DNA from: Pempheris klunzingeri
Taxonomy: Eukaryota; Chordata; Actinopteri; Acropomatiformes; Pempheridae
Length of the DNA stretch: 64,000 bases
Reading direction: 5' to 3'
Assembly (NCBI RefSeq): GCF_042242105.1
Contig: NC_092012.1
Span: 27,267,978-27,331,977 of the forward strand
Positions 23,710 to 33,483 of this stretch are shown here, in pieces. Each line of letters begins with the position of its first letter. Position 1 is the first letter of the stretch. A program made the translations under genes and the position numbers. The notes beneath the pieces are model-generated. The model saw nothing but the letters and a program-made list of their open reading frames with translations. It was not told the DNA's origin and ran no database searches.

Positions 23710-24225
23710 CACTACTCACAAAAAGTTAGGGATATTCGGCTTTCAGGTGAAATTTCAGGATGAACCACCACCAATACATTTCCTGATTCAGTTAGAATTG
23801 GTATTTTAACAGTCCTCCTCATCATGCTGTTCACATTCTGACATCATGAGACCAAGACGACACCTAACTATTGATCAGCAAGCACCTCAACACTGGAGGC
23901 TTCAAACAGGTCCTCAGACAGAAGTGTCCACTGATCTTAGAGGGTCACAGAGTGTCATCAGCAGGTTGCAACAGAGATACAGAGACTGGAAGAGTCACAG
24001 AAAGGAGAGGAGTGGACGTCCTTTGGCCACATCCCAATTTTACGTTTACCCTCCACTGTTGTTAGATTTTCTTTCAATAAATTGTTTAAGATGAAGAAAC
24101 TACCATTGCATGCTGATACTTAAATGTCCTACTTTCATGATATAATATCACTGTAGCATTAACTTCTTACATTTTCCATAAATTTCACCTGAAAGTCGAA
24201 TATCCCTAACTTTTTGTGAACCCTG
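23710..24225 (+). mobile_element. Tc1-like deletion derivative (516 bp)
   Basis: Terminal inverted repeats of about 40 bp share CACAAAAAGTTAGGGATATT and TTTCAGGTGAAATTT and are flanked by TA. The interior (about 23846-24030, +) keeps only the start of a transposase, RRHLTIDQQ and SVISRLQQRYRDW, which is the HTH region of a Tc1-type protein. The catalytic domain is deleted, so it would depend on a transposase in trans. Confidence 0.88.
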
Positions 24226-26057
24226 TATTTTAGCTTTTCTGAAAACCGAATTTTTCATGAATTGGTGCCGTTATGTCTTGTGAAACATATTAAATCCTGC
24301 ATTACCTTTTCATATTGTCATTTTCAAGTAAAAATAAGAAAAATAACCTGCAGATTATGTAGATACTTTGCAGATTCAGATTATTAATACAAATGATGAT
24401 GTTTCGTTATGTAGCTTAAACACTACACTAAATTCTAATTTTGCTTGTTGAGAAGGGACGAATAAAGAATATCAAATTGAATATATTGATCAATTGTAGT
24501 GATGCCTTTCTGTTGTGGTCGTTCAAATGAAGAGATGACGGGAAGTTTAGACCAAAGCACTTTATGTGTTAGGAGCTTGGGTTCTTGAGTAGTAGTATCC
24601 TCTGTCCCCCAGTATATATGGGATGCTTCATTCAACATCTGGTTTCCTTCAGAGGGGGTACCTCATGGAACGACAAAACTGACAAATGTCCAGACACAGC
24701 GACGCCAAACCTAGATATATGATGTTACACATACTTGTGGTAAAAGTGAGTCCATATGTGTAAACATACAAGTATAAGTACAACCTTAAGGTCATAAAAG
24801 CATTCTAACACCAATTAAATCAATCTCACAATCAGAAACAAAAACTTCTCAGCATAAGGACCTGACTAAATGTCTATTAAAATTTCATTAAATGACTATT
24901 GATAAAGAACACAGATGATAATTAATAAACAACATATATGATGACTGAGGATTAACACTAAATAAAGAGAAAGAAACAACCGATCAACATAAAATAAATG
25001 AATAAACGAAAGATTTCAAATGATGAGGATAAAATGACTAATTAGGTTAGATTAAATTCTGATAATTCTGGATTATCAGAGTGCAGACGCTGGGAAACAA
25101 TCTCTTATCTAACTTTACTTGTAAGACTACAGAGCAATAGTTCTGACATCAACCAAACTCATAGCCTGATAATGTTTTCCCATTATTTGCAGTGTTGCCA
25201 CAAAGTTCCAGCTCTATCCAGCTCCAGTGTTAGCCAGCATCATGGCGCCACACAGACCTCCTATGAGGTGATACCCACAGAAATGCAGTGGCTGTAGTGG
25301 TGTTAGGAGTTAGGAGTCAGAAGTCAGCTGATAGAAACCAGAGCATGGGATGAAAGGGAGTCTCATGGCGAATAACTTGGCTTCCACTAGTGGTTAATAT
25401 GCAGGCAGCTGACTGGTTGGTGTGTAATTGGATGCTTTATTGACATAATACAACTTAATAGTTAAAAAACGAAGGGAAGATCACAAAGGAATCTCTGGTA
25501 TTTATACGCCTAGCTTGCCTTGTGTGATGAGAGGAGGGGGGAGCGTGTTAGTGTGTGTGTCTGTGTGTGTAAGTGTGTGTCTGTGTGTAGGAGAGACAGA
25601 GATCCTGTGGGGGGAGTTATCAGCAAAGATTTACAAACCCCCCCACTCTGAGAGGTAAAGTGTTCACTCACTCATGTTTTAGGCTGTAAGGAATAGGGTG
25701 TAAGGGTGTTCTTGCTACAATTGTTATAGATGAATTTTTCCATTATATCTATAAAGTCATTAAGATTAGCTTCATGTTTTTCTTTTCTTTTGAACGTACA
25801 AGTACATTTGATACCTAGAATTGCATTTCGATGTTAACCCTTTGAGGGTCTTCAGCACTTTCTAGTGTGTTATGATTTTTATTTTTAGCATATTTTATCA
25901 GTTTTTCATGCATATTGCTTATAATTTTGCAAGATGGTGAATTTTTCAGAGTTCTCAATTTTTTTCATGTATTTTAGACCATAAAATGATGCGCATCATG
26001 ACAAAAACATGGCAATTTAAGGGTTAATTTTTTAAAAAACTAATTAAAATTTGATAT

Positions 26058-26062
26058 GTATG
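26058..26062. repeat. Target-site duplication (GTATG), left copy
   Basis: GTATG lies directly before the TG of the left LTR. An identical GTATG follows the CA of the right LTR at 31050-31054. A 5 bp duplication is the usual size for Ty3/Gypsy integrases. Confidence 0.93.
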
Positions 26063-26399
26063 TGTAGCAACGAGACCTCTGTGTGGGTTCCCCAGCACAC
26101 AAGACACCGACACGTAGCTCAACTCAGGGGGGTTTATTGGCATACAACACAAAGTGTCTGCTTTCTCCGGCAGTACGGGCACGCAGCGTTCCTTCTCCGG
26201 CGGTACGGGCACGCAGCGCTCTTTTTCCTCCACCTCCCCGGGTCCCGGCGTGCTACTGCTTAAATAGGGAGAGAGGTAATTTACTGCACCTGTTTCCAGG
26301 TGCGCTGGTGCTACTTACCTCTCTCCTGCGCCATCTCCTGGGCCAGTCCTGCACCTCTCTCCGTTGCAGCTGAGCGCAAAACCAGCCCACGCCCCCACA
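26063..26399 (-). repeat. 3' LTR of the Gmr1-like element
   Basis: 337 bp. On the minus strand it starts TGTGGGGGCG and ends GTTGCTACA. It differs from the 5' LTR by two transitions, near 26158 and 26171. A purine-rich GGGCGGTGGAGGTA directly before it on the minus strand is the likely polypurine tract. TTTATT on + near 26132 gives AATAAA on the element's strand. Confidence 0.95.
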
Positions 26400-26437
26400 T
26401 ACCTCCACCGCCCGACTTAGGCCGGGGACTGTCCGGC

Positions 26438-27205
26438 CTAACCCACTCCCCCCCCACCCCCCAAGGGACGGGAGAGGAAGTCGGCCACAGCCATCTGTGC
26501 CCCCGGTCTATGGATCACCGTGAACTTAAAAGGCTGAAGAGCCAGATACCACCGGGTGATCCGGGCGTTGGTATCCTTCATGCGGTGGAGCCACTGGAGG
26601 GGAGCATGGTCCGAACAGAGGGTGAATGGGCGTCCCAGGAGGTAGTAGCGCAGGGCACCGACCGCCCACCGGATGGCGAGGCACTCTTTTTCCACCGTGC
26701 TGTACCTGCTCTCTCGCTCAGAGAGTTTCCTGCTCAGGTACAGCACGGGGCGGTCGACTCCCCGTACCTGCTGGGACAAAACGGCCCCCAGCCCTCTGTC
26801 CGAGGCATCAGTCTGCAACATAAAAGGGAGAGAGAAGTTAGGCGTGTGCAGAAGTGGCCCCCCACAGAGAGCCTGTTTCACCCTCTCAAACGCCCGCTGG
26901 CACTGCTCCGTCCACTGGACCGGCTCTGAGGCACCTTTTCGGGTCAGATCGGTCAGGGGACTGGTGAGGTCTGCGAAGTCCGGTATGAACCGGCGGTAGT
27001 ACCCCGCCAGTCCAAAAACCGCCTGACCTCTTTTTTGAACTTGGGCTGCGGACAGGCCGCAATCGCTGCGGTCTTGTCTACCTGTGGCCGCACCTGCCCG
27101 CCGCCCAAGAGGTACCCCAGATACCGTACCTCCCTCCGTCCAACCGCACACTTCTTCGGGTTGGCCGTGAGCCCCGCCTGCCTCAGAGACTCGAGCACCG
27201 CGGCC
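26438..27205 (-). pseudogene. pol: Gmr1-like element: end of reverse transcriptase and RNase H
   Basis: From about 27198 to 27010 the frame carries the reverse transcriptase thumb region (LRQAGLTANPKKCAVGRR and an RYLGYLLGGG segment). After a one-base shift in a T-run near 27010 the frame continues with FGLAGYYRRFIPDF and then RNase H: LQTDASDRGLGAVLS with the first catalytic Asp, the STVEKECLAIRWAV helix with the Glu, and TLCSDHAPL with the next Asp. The end, GAQMAVADFLSR, is the usual Gypsy RNase H terminus. The two shifts (near 27205 and 27010) each look like a single lost base. Confidence 0.9.
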
Positions 27206-28595
27206 GCACATGCTCCGCCCAGGTGTTACTGTGGATGATGACATCATCCAGGTAGGCGGCAGCATATGCAGCGTGCGGACGCAGCACCCGGTCCATGAGG
27301 CGTTGAAATGTGGCTGGGGCCCCGAACAACCCGAACGGAAGTGTGACGAATTGGTACAAACCGTACGGAGTGGAGAAGGCCGTTTTTTGCCTGGACTCTG
27401 GAGACAAAGGAATCTGCCAGTAGCCCTTGGTCAGATCCAGCGTGGTGAAAAACTGCGCAGTGCCCAGCCGGTCCAGAAGCTCGTCGACCCGAGGCATCGG
27501 GTAGGCATCAAACCGTGACACGTCATTCACCTTGCGATAGTCCACACAGAACCGGATAGACCCATCCTTCTTGACCACAAGAACGATGGGGCTGGACCAG
27601 GCACTGTGGGACTCCTCTATTACCCCCATCGCTAACATGGCTGCCAGCTCTCTCTGAACCACTTTTCTCTTGTGTTCAGGTAACCGATAGGGCCGTGAAC
27701 GCACCGTCACCCCTGGGTGAGACTCAATGTGGTGCTGTATGAGGTCGGTACGTCCTGGCAGGGGGGAGAACACATCAGCAAAACGCTGTTGCAACTGGGC
27801 TACATCTGCTCTCTGGGACGGCGAGAGATGGTCATCACAATGGAGCGGAGCGGATTTGGTGGAATTTGGTACCTCCGGCCCCAACTCATCTCTCTCTCCA
27901 ACTACCGTCACCAGCGACACAGGCTCCGCCTCTCTCCATAGTTTGAGGAGGTTGAGGTGGTAGATCTGTGTGGCTCCTCCCCTGTCAGTACGCTCCACCT
28001 CATAGTCCACGTCGCCCACTCGTCGTGTGACCACAAAGGGTCCTTGCCACTTGGCGAGTAATTTGGAGCTAGAAGATGGGAGCAATACAAGTACTTTCTC
28101 TCCCAGTGAGAATTGTCTCAGCCGCGATCCTCTGTTGTACAGGCGCTGCTGACGTTCCTGGGCCTGGAGCAAATTCTCACGTGACAACCTTCCCAAAGTG
28201 TGGAGTTTTGCTCTCAGGTCCAGGACGTATTGAATCTCGTTTTTACTGGGGCTTGGACCATCCTCCCAGTTTTCCTTAATAAGGTCCAGCACCCCTCTTG
28301 GTTTCCTGCCGAATAGCAGTTCAAAGGGAGAAAATCCCGTGGAGGCCTGGGGCACCTCCTGCACTGCAAACAACAGAGGGTCTAGCCATTTGTCCCAATT
28401 GCGTTCATCCTCGTGAATAAATTTACGGATCATGGACTTCAAAGTCTTGTTCATCCGCTCCACCAGCCCGTCGGTCTGAGGGTGGTAGACACTGGTACGA
28501 ACAGACTTGATGCCTAATAATCCGTAAAGTTCTCTCAGTGTATGTGACATGAACGAAGTGCCCTGGTCAGTGAGGATCTCTTTCGGGATCCCCAC
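27183..28595 (-). pseudogene. pol: Gmr1-like element: integrase C-terminal half and reverse transcriptase
   Basis: A 470-codon frame. It begins within the integrase core with the second catalytic Asp (LTDQGTSF) and the Glu (HPQTDGLVERMN), then has a GPF/Y-like module (LLAKWQGPFVVTRRVGDVDY). A linker follows, then reverse transcriptase fingers and palm: SPIVLVVKKDGSIRFCVDYR, FTTLDLTKGYWQIPL and the catalytic AAYLDDVIIHS. The integrase-then-polymerase order is thus seen inside one uninterrupted frame, so it cannot be an artefact of joining fragments. The frame ends early at 27183 because of a one-base deletion. Confidence 0.95.
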
Positions 28596-30661
28596 TCAGG
28601 AGATGACCTGAAACAGTGCCTGCGCCACACTCTTTGCAGAGATGGTGCGCAGCGGCACTGCTTCCGGGTATCGCGTTGCGTAATCCATCAGGACCAACAC
28701 AAAGCGATAGCCGCGTGCACTCCGGTTAAATGGCCCGATGAGGTCCATGCCAATGCGCTCGAACGGGACCTCCATCAGCGGTAATGGGCGCAATGGCGCT
28801 CTCGGTATGGCCGGTTGGTTAACCAACTGGCATTCAGGGCAGGATGCACACCAGCGGCGTACCTCCTCCCGAATGCCAGGCCAATAGAATCGGGCCATTA
28901 TCCGGTTTAGTGTTTTGTCGTATCCCATGTGACCGGCCATCGGGTTATAATGAGCCGCCTGGAAAACAGTTTCCCGGCGGCTTTTCGGCACCAACAACTG
29001 GGTGTTTATTAGTCCTGTCTGAGTGTCACGACTCACTCTGTACAACCTGTCCCTCCGCAAGGAAAAGTGCGGGTAGGTCTGCGCTGCGTCAGGGCGCACC
29101 AAGTGACCATCAATACTTATCACTTGGTCAAAGGCTGAGCGTAAGGTGTCGTCCCGAGACTGCTCGAGTGGAAAATCTTCCATGGGGAGGATTTCGGGAA
29201 CCCTCGGCGTCTCCGGCGGAGGCGTCGTGGGTTCCCCCTCCCCCTCGGCAGCGTCGGACGACCCTGCGTCACCGCTGAGCACAGCACAGACACTACAAGT
29301 CCCTACCGGTCGTGAGCGCACCCCCGCACACTGCCCCACCAAACCGTGAAAACCCGGCCAATCAGTCCCCAGAATCAGGGGGTGCGCCAGGCGGCTGCTT
29401 ACAGCTGCCTTCGCTCTATGCTTTTTCCCCCGGTATTTAATTTCCACCGTCACAATGGGATATCGGTGAATATCCCCATGCACACACCTGATATCCACCC
29501 ACCTGGCCTCCACCAAAGCCCCGGGCCGAACCAGGTTCTGGTGAATCATGGACTGCGTGCAGCCCGAATCCACCATAGCCTGGTGTATACCCCCCTGGAT
29601 CCTTACCGGAACGCGGTACGTCTCTCCCGGATCGGGGGAGGGTGCTGGCGGGCCGGCGACCCGGATCGTCTGGCCCACCTCCATCAGAGAACACTCTGAG
29701 CGGAAATGCCCGGGCCGCCCGCACCGCCAGCACTCCTGCCCTGGCGTCTGAGGGACTCTCTGTGGGCGGGAGAGGGCGCTTGTAGCGGCCGGGACCCGTG
29801 GAGGGGAGAGCGGCGGGGTGGCGCTGCCGGCTGGCGGCGCAGTGGGGCTGGCTGAGTCTCCCCGCTGTACCGGGGGGGCGAAGCTCCTCCTGCGGGGGGC
29901 TGGGATGGGTCGTTCCGCCGTGGGCATCCTGCCGTCCCCCTGGCTCCTGGGATGCACGGCCAAGTGGTCCTCGGCCAGCGTGACGGCAGTCTCGAGTTTG
30001 GCGGGGCGGTGGCAGCGAACCCATGCTGCAGTCCTTGCCGGGAGCCCCTCAATAAACTGTTCCAGCGCGATGGTCTCCACCATCTGCGCTTCCTTGGCGG
30101 TCTCCCCCGGCTGCAGCCATCTCGTTGCCGCATCCTGCAGTTGCAGCGCATACGCGTAGGGGCGTTCCCCGTCGCCGAGCCGAGACCCCCGGAAACGTCG
30201 CCGGTGGTCCTCCGGCGAGCAGCCCGTCCTGTCCAGCACCGCCTTCTTTAGGCTCTCGTAGCGCAGCCGGTCCCCCGCCGGTAGGCTGAGCGCCGCCGTC
30301 TGCGCGTCCCCCGAGAGCAGTGGCAGGAGGCGCACCGCCCATTCCGCCTCCGGCCATCCGCATGCCCCCGCCATGGCCTCGAACATCCCTAAAAACGTCT
30401 GGGGATCATCCTCCGCTGTCATCCTGTGCAGGGCGAGGCTGGCGAGCGGGGAGGGGGGGGGGATCCCTGCGGCAAGGCCGCGCGTGACCGGCCCAGCAGG
30501 TTGTCCAGGACCTCGGTCTGCCGCTCCACCTGAGCCTGGAGCATGCCCATGTGCTGCCGCTGGGCCGCCGCCTGCTCCTGGCTCATCTGGGCCATTTGCC
30601 CCAGCATTTGGGCCAGCACGGCCAAGGGCTGGGCTGGCTGGTCCTCCTGTCGGTCCGCCAT
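28596..30661 (-). pseudogene. gag-pol: Gmr1-like element: gag, protease and N-terminal half of integrase
   Basis: The likely start is ATG at 30661-30659, opening MADRQEDQPAQPLAVLAQML and a Gln/Met-rich coiled coil. A shift in the G-run near 30450-30460 moves to the main frame. There follow a capsid-like gag domain (QTFLGMFEAMAGACGWPE, ALEQFIEGLPARTAAWVR), the knuckle CWRCGRPGHFRSEC, a protease with AMVDSGCTQSMI, the integrase HHCC zinc domain (HYNPMAGHMGYDKT and CASCPEC) and the first catalytic Asp in GMDLIGPF. A TGA at 28598-28596 interrupts the integrase core; a CGA-to-TGA transition is a plausible origin. Confidence 0.93.
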
Positions 30662-30694
30662 TTCTTCCCCCTTTCCTTCTCGGTTCCCTTGGGC

Positions 30695-30712
30695 TGGGAG
30701 CTTGGGCGCCAC
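30695..30712 (-). other. Primer-binding site of the Gmr1-like element
   Basis: On the minus strand the LTR end ...GTTGCTACA is followed directly by GTGGCGCCCAAGCTCCCA. TGGCGCCCAA matches the first ten bases of the primer site used with tRNA-Lys(1,2). The match is poorer beyond that, so the tRNA assignment is tentative. Confidence 0.6.
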
Positions 30713-31049
30713 TGTAGCAACGAGACCTCTGTGTGGGTTCCCCAGCACACAAGACACCGACACGTAGCTCAACTCAGGGGGGTTTATTGGCATACAACAC
30801 AAAGTGTCCGCTTTCTCCGGCGGTACGGGCACGCAGCGTTCCTTCTCCGGCGGTACGGGCACGCAGCGCTCTTTTTCCTCCACCTCCCCGGGTCCCGGCG
30901 TGCTACTGCTTAAATAGGGAGAGAGGTAATTTACTGCACCTGTTTCCAGGTGCGCTGGTGCTACTTACCTCTCTCCTGCGCCATCTCCTGGGCCAGTCCT
31001 GCACCTCTCTCCGTTGCAGCTGAGCGCAAAACCAGCCCACGCCCCCACA
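30713..31049 (-). repeat. 5' LTR of the Gmr1-like element
   Basis: 337 bp, identical to the 3' LTR except for two transitions. Internally it has two tandem copies of a GGTACGGGCACGCAGCG segment. On the element's strand the promoter and polyadenylation signal would lie here, reading toward lower coordinates. Confidence 0.95.
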
Positions 31050-31054
31050 GTATG
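31050..31054. repeat. Target-site duplication (GTATG), right copy
   Basis: Directly after the CA end of the right LTR and identical to 26058-26062. Confidence 0.93.
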
Positions 31055-32746
31055 ATCAGGGCTGATGCTGGTCTAAAAAACTATTTAAAAAAAATTTTAA
31101 AAAAAGAAAGATTTTTAACATTTTTATGGCTTGTTTTTATGCATACACATTTATGTGTGTAAGGATCTTTAACGTGATTATTTCTGAGGACCTTCAAGGG
31201 GTTAATAGGTGCATAGGTTTTACTTGTTAGAGTAGGTCTACATTGTTGTTTTAACTTAACGTTAACTGGTATGAGGTTGGGAATCATCATAGTCTTTATA
31301 AGATCTATGTTGGAACATTTAATCAGCAGGGCTTTAGCCATGAGAAGAACAGTTTAGTTTTAAACAGGACATCAGAAGCACATCAGAGCCTTCTTATTTT
31401 TCCCACATCACAGAACAGAACTCTCCCCACTATTGACTAAACGAAACAAGCCTTTTGAAGTTTACCCTAGAGATGTCTTTCCCACCAGATTAGCCTCATG
31501 GAGCCCACAGCTGCCCTGGGAAACAGCCATTCTGTTGTGGCGCTGTGGTGTTCCGCTTGAAGCTGCAGTCTTATTAGTTCACGACTTCCCACCACTCATG
31601 TCTAACACTCTTGGCCATCAGCATTTGCTGTATGCACCGTGCATATAAGATGAAATAATAACCCATCCTAGCTTACTCCATTTCTCTCTTTTCTGCTGAC
31701 TTGAAATTTATCAGTTTTGATTTCAACATCTTATTGGAAGGTTCGCATGACACTTTTGCCATGACTCCATAATCTTTAAACAAAGACAGACTGGGCTTCC
31801 CCAACTTTAAGGTTTACTGTTGGCCTGAATGGGACCCCTTGACCTCAACATGATCTGATGATCCTCCTGTGTGTAGAGGCTAAAGAAGGAAAATGCCATC
31901 ACAAGAACAGGTTGGTTTTCTGACACGATAAAGATCCCAAGTGAGTGGCTTAAAGGATTAAAGAAAAAAAGCAGCTCCTTTTATAGAACATTTTATTCCC
32001 TAATGCCTGCTGTCTGTTAAGGGTTTGTAATTGTAAGCGTGCTCATTGTACTGAGAAACTGATTATATCAAAACTACAATGGCATAATTTTAGAGATGTA
32101 ACAATCCTAATCCAAGAGTTTTGTTAGGTGGACTTGAACACTGTTGAACAATGTTCCTCCTGCACAACCGCCCCCAAGCAAACCTGACACAGCAAATAAA
32201 AACAATGCACAAGGCACTGTAAACTATCTGCTAAGCAGTACACAGCAGAATGACACAGTTAGGGACTACTGGTTAACATAGTGGAGCATTTAGCAGCCAA
32301 AGAGACATTTATTTCCCTCAGGAGCTGGAAGGGATCACAAATAGAGCTAAAAGAGAGTGAGGATTGGGCTCCAATTTATCAGGTGGACACAAACACTACT
32401 CAAATGAATGATCATGTTGCTCCATACCTGCTATCTGACATTGAAATGGGCAAATGAAAACACTGGCTAATGTGAAAAAGAACATTTATTCAATACTGTT
32501 AAGTAGGTGGTGGTGGTGTGTGACATTCTGTTAATCCGCATTAATTTGTTTTTCCCTGAACCCAAACTTGGCCTCTATCCCACCAGTTTTTTCTGTAATG
32601 CCATAATCTAAGACCTTACCCATACCTCAGAAGGCAAGGCGGAACGAACTGGGAAACACTAATCTACTATTACTAGAGTGTAAATGTCTCTACAGGCATT
32701 ACATACTTTTACATTGTTTACTTGTATTGTGTCTTATTTTTTTCAG

Positions 32747-32788
32747 AAAGGATTTTCCAGACAAGACTTCACAGATGTCACCATCTAG
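32747..32788 (+). CDS. pkp3: Plakophilin-3-like, last coding exon (13 codons and stop)
   Basis: After the acceptor CTTATTTTTTTCAG the exon encodes KGFSRQDFTDVTI and a TAG at 32786-32788. Plakophilin-3 ends with a short tail of the form K-G-aromatic-x-x-x-D-F, so the motif, the phase-0 junction and the acceptor all agree. It is 13.4 kb from the previous exon, which makes it easy to miss. Plakophilin-3 is a desmosomal plaque protein that links desmosomal cadherins and desmoplakin in epithelia. The tail is poorly conserved in length, so a different last exon cannot be fully excluded. Confidence 0.82.
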   Translation, partial: KGFSRQDFTDVTI

Positions 32789-33483
32789 GTTACAGCATGT
32801 TACATAGTGACGGAACAACTAAAGGACTGGATGAACAGATTATCTCACTGTGATGGATAGACAGGAAAGGAAAAATGTATTGAAGCCAATGGAACAATGG
32901 ACTTAAAGTTTGTCCTCTCATCATGTGGTTGTGTGTTTAACTTGGCTAAGCTCTGATAACTGATATATGATGCCCAAATTAGATAGATTGATAGATAGAT
33001 TGGCCCACAGTGTGAAGCCATGACATGTAGAGGCATGCAGAGCAGTTAAGATAGAAAATAGACAGAAGAAAGAGAGAACAGAGAACAGAAAAGTGCTGCA
33101 GAGAAGTTAATGAAATGCTGCAAAATTACAGATATGTTCATAAGCGAAGGGACATGGTTAGTATTTTAAAATATACATGTTAGTGTATACCATCAACTGT
33201 TATCATCAGCACATTGTAATGTCATAATTACTCTTCCCAAGTAGAATGTTTCTTCATGGAAACAATGTAGAAAATAAAGAGCTGTAAACTCATTTCTATC
33301 AGGCAGAAGTAGCTCCCATCACTCTATTGAAGCTGCATCATGACCAACACCTGCAAAAACATATATGTAATGAATACTATTGACTGTAGCCTTCATCGCT
33401 TAAGTGTAATTACCTAATTCTTCCAACTGAATACATTTTTTGCTTTGTAATGTTTTTAAGCTGTTTTTGTGTGTAGTAATAAA
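32789..33483 (+). other. pkp3: pkp3 3' untranslated region and polyadenylation signals
   Basis: Non-coding sequence after the pkp3 stop with two AATAAA hexamers, at 33273-33278 and 33478-33483. The second is followed by a further AATAAA-like AAATAAATG. Either could end the transcript. Confidence 0.65.

Larger units (their letters stand above)
26063..31049 (-). mobile_element. Gmr1-like Ty3/Gypsy LTR retrotransposon (integrase upstream of reverse transcriptase)
   Basis: A 4,987 bp element with 337 bp LTRs at 26063-26399 and 30713-31049, flanked by GTATG. Read on the minus strand, its order is 5' LTR, primer site, gag with CCHC knuckle, aspartic protease, integrase, reverse transcriptase, RNase H, 3' LTR. 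Integrase before reverse transcriptase is unlike normal Ty3/Gypsy elements or retroviruses and is known from the Gmr1-like group of deuterostome Gypsy elements. The LTRs differ at only two positions that I could find by eye, so the insertion is recent. It sits antisense in the last pkp3 intron. Confidence 0.93.
19329..32746. other. Last pkp3 intron (13.4 kb), loaded with mobile elements
   Basis: The intron runs from the GTGAGA donor at 19329 to the CTTATTTTTTTCAG acceptor ending at 32746. It holds an AT microsatellite (21619-21662), a SINE (22747-22925), a Tc1 deletion derivative (23710-24225) and a complete Ty3/Gypsy element in antisense (26063-31049). The remaining stretches (19329-21618, 21663-22746, 22926-23709, 24226-26062, 31055-32746) are AT-rich and contain nothing I can recognise. 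A GT-rich patch lies near 25545-25590. Confidence 0.85.

Noticed and set aside
29346..30717. Several long + strand open frames over the Gmr1-like element
   Set aside because: They are antisense shadows of GC-rich gag coding sequence and show no domain.
28596..30752. Reading the 718-codon frame from its first ATG upstream of 30460 as the gag start
   Set aside because: The part before the G-run near 30455 is compositionally Pro/Gly/Ala-rich shadow sequence. The other frame has a Gln-rich coiled coil with an ATG at 30661 directly after the leader, a better gag start.
31433..31648. 71-codon open frame in the last pkp3 intron
   Set aside because: No splice acceptor in phase, no similarity to the plakophilin tail and a better terminal exon exists at 32747.
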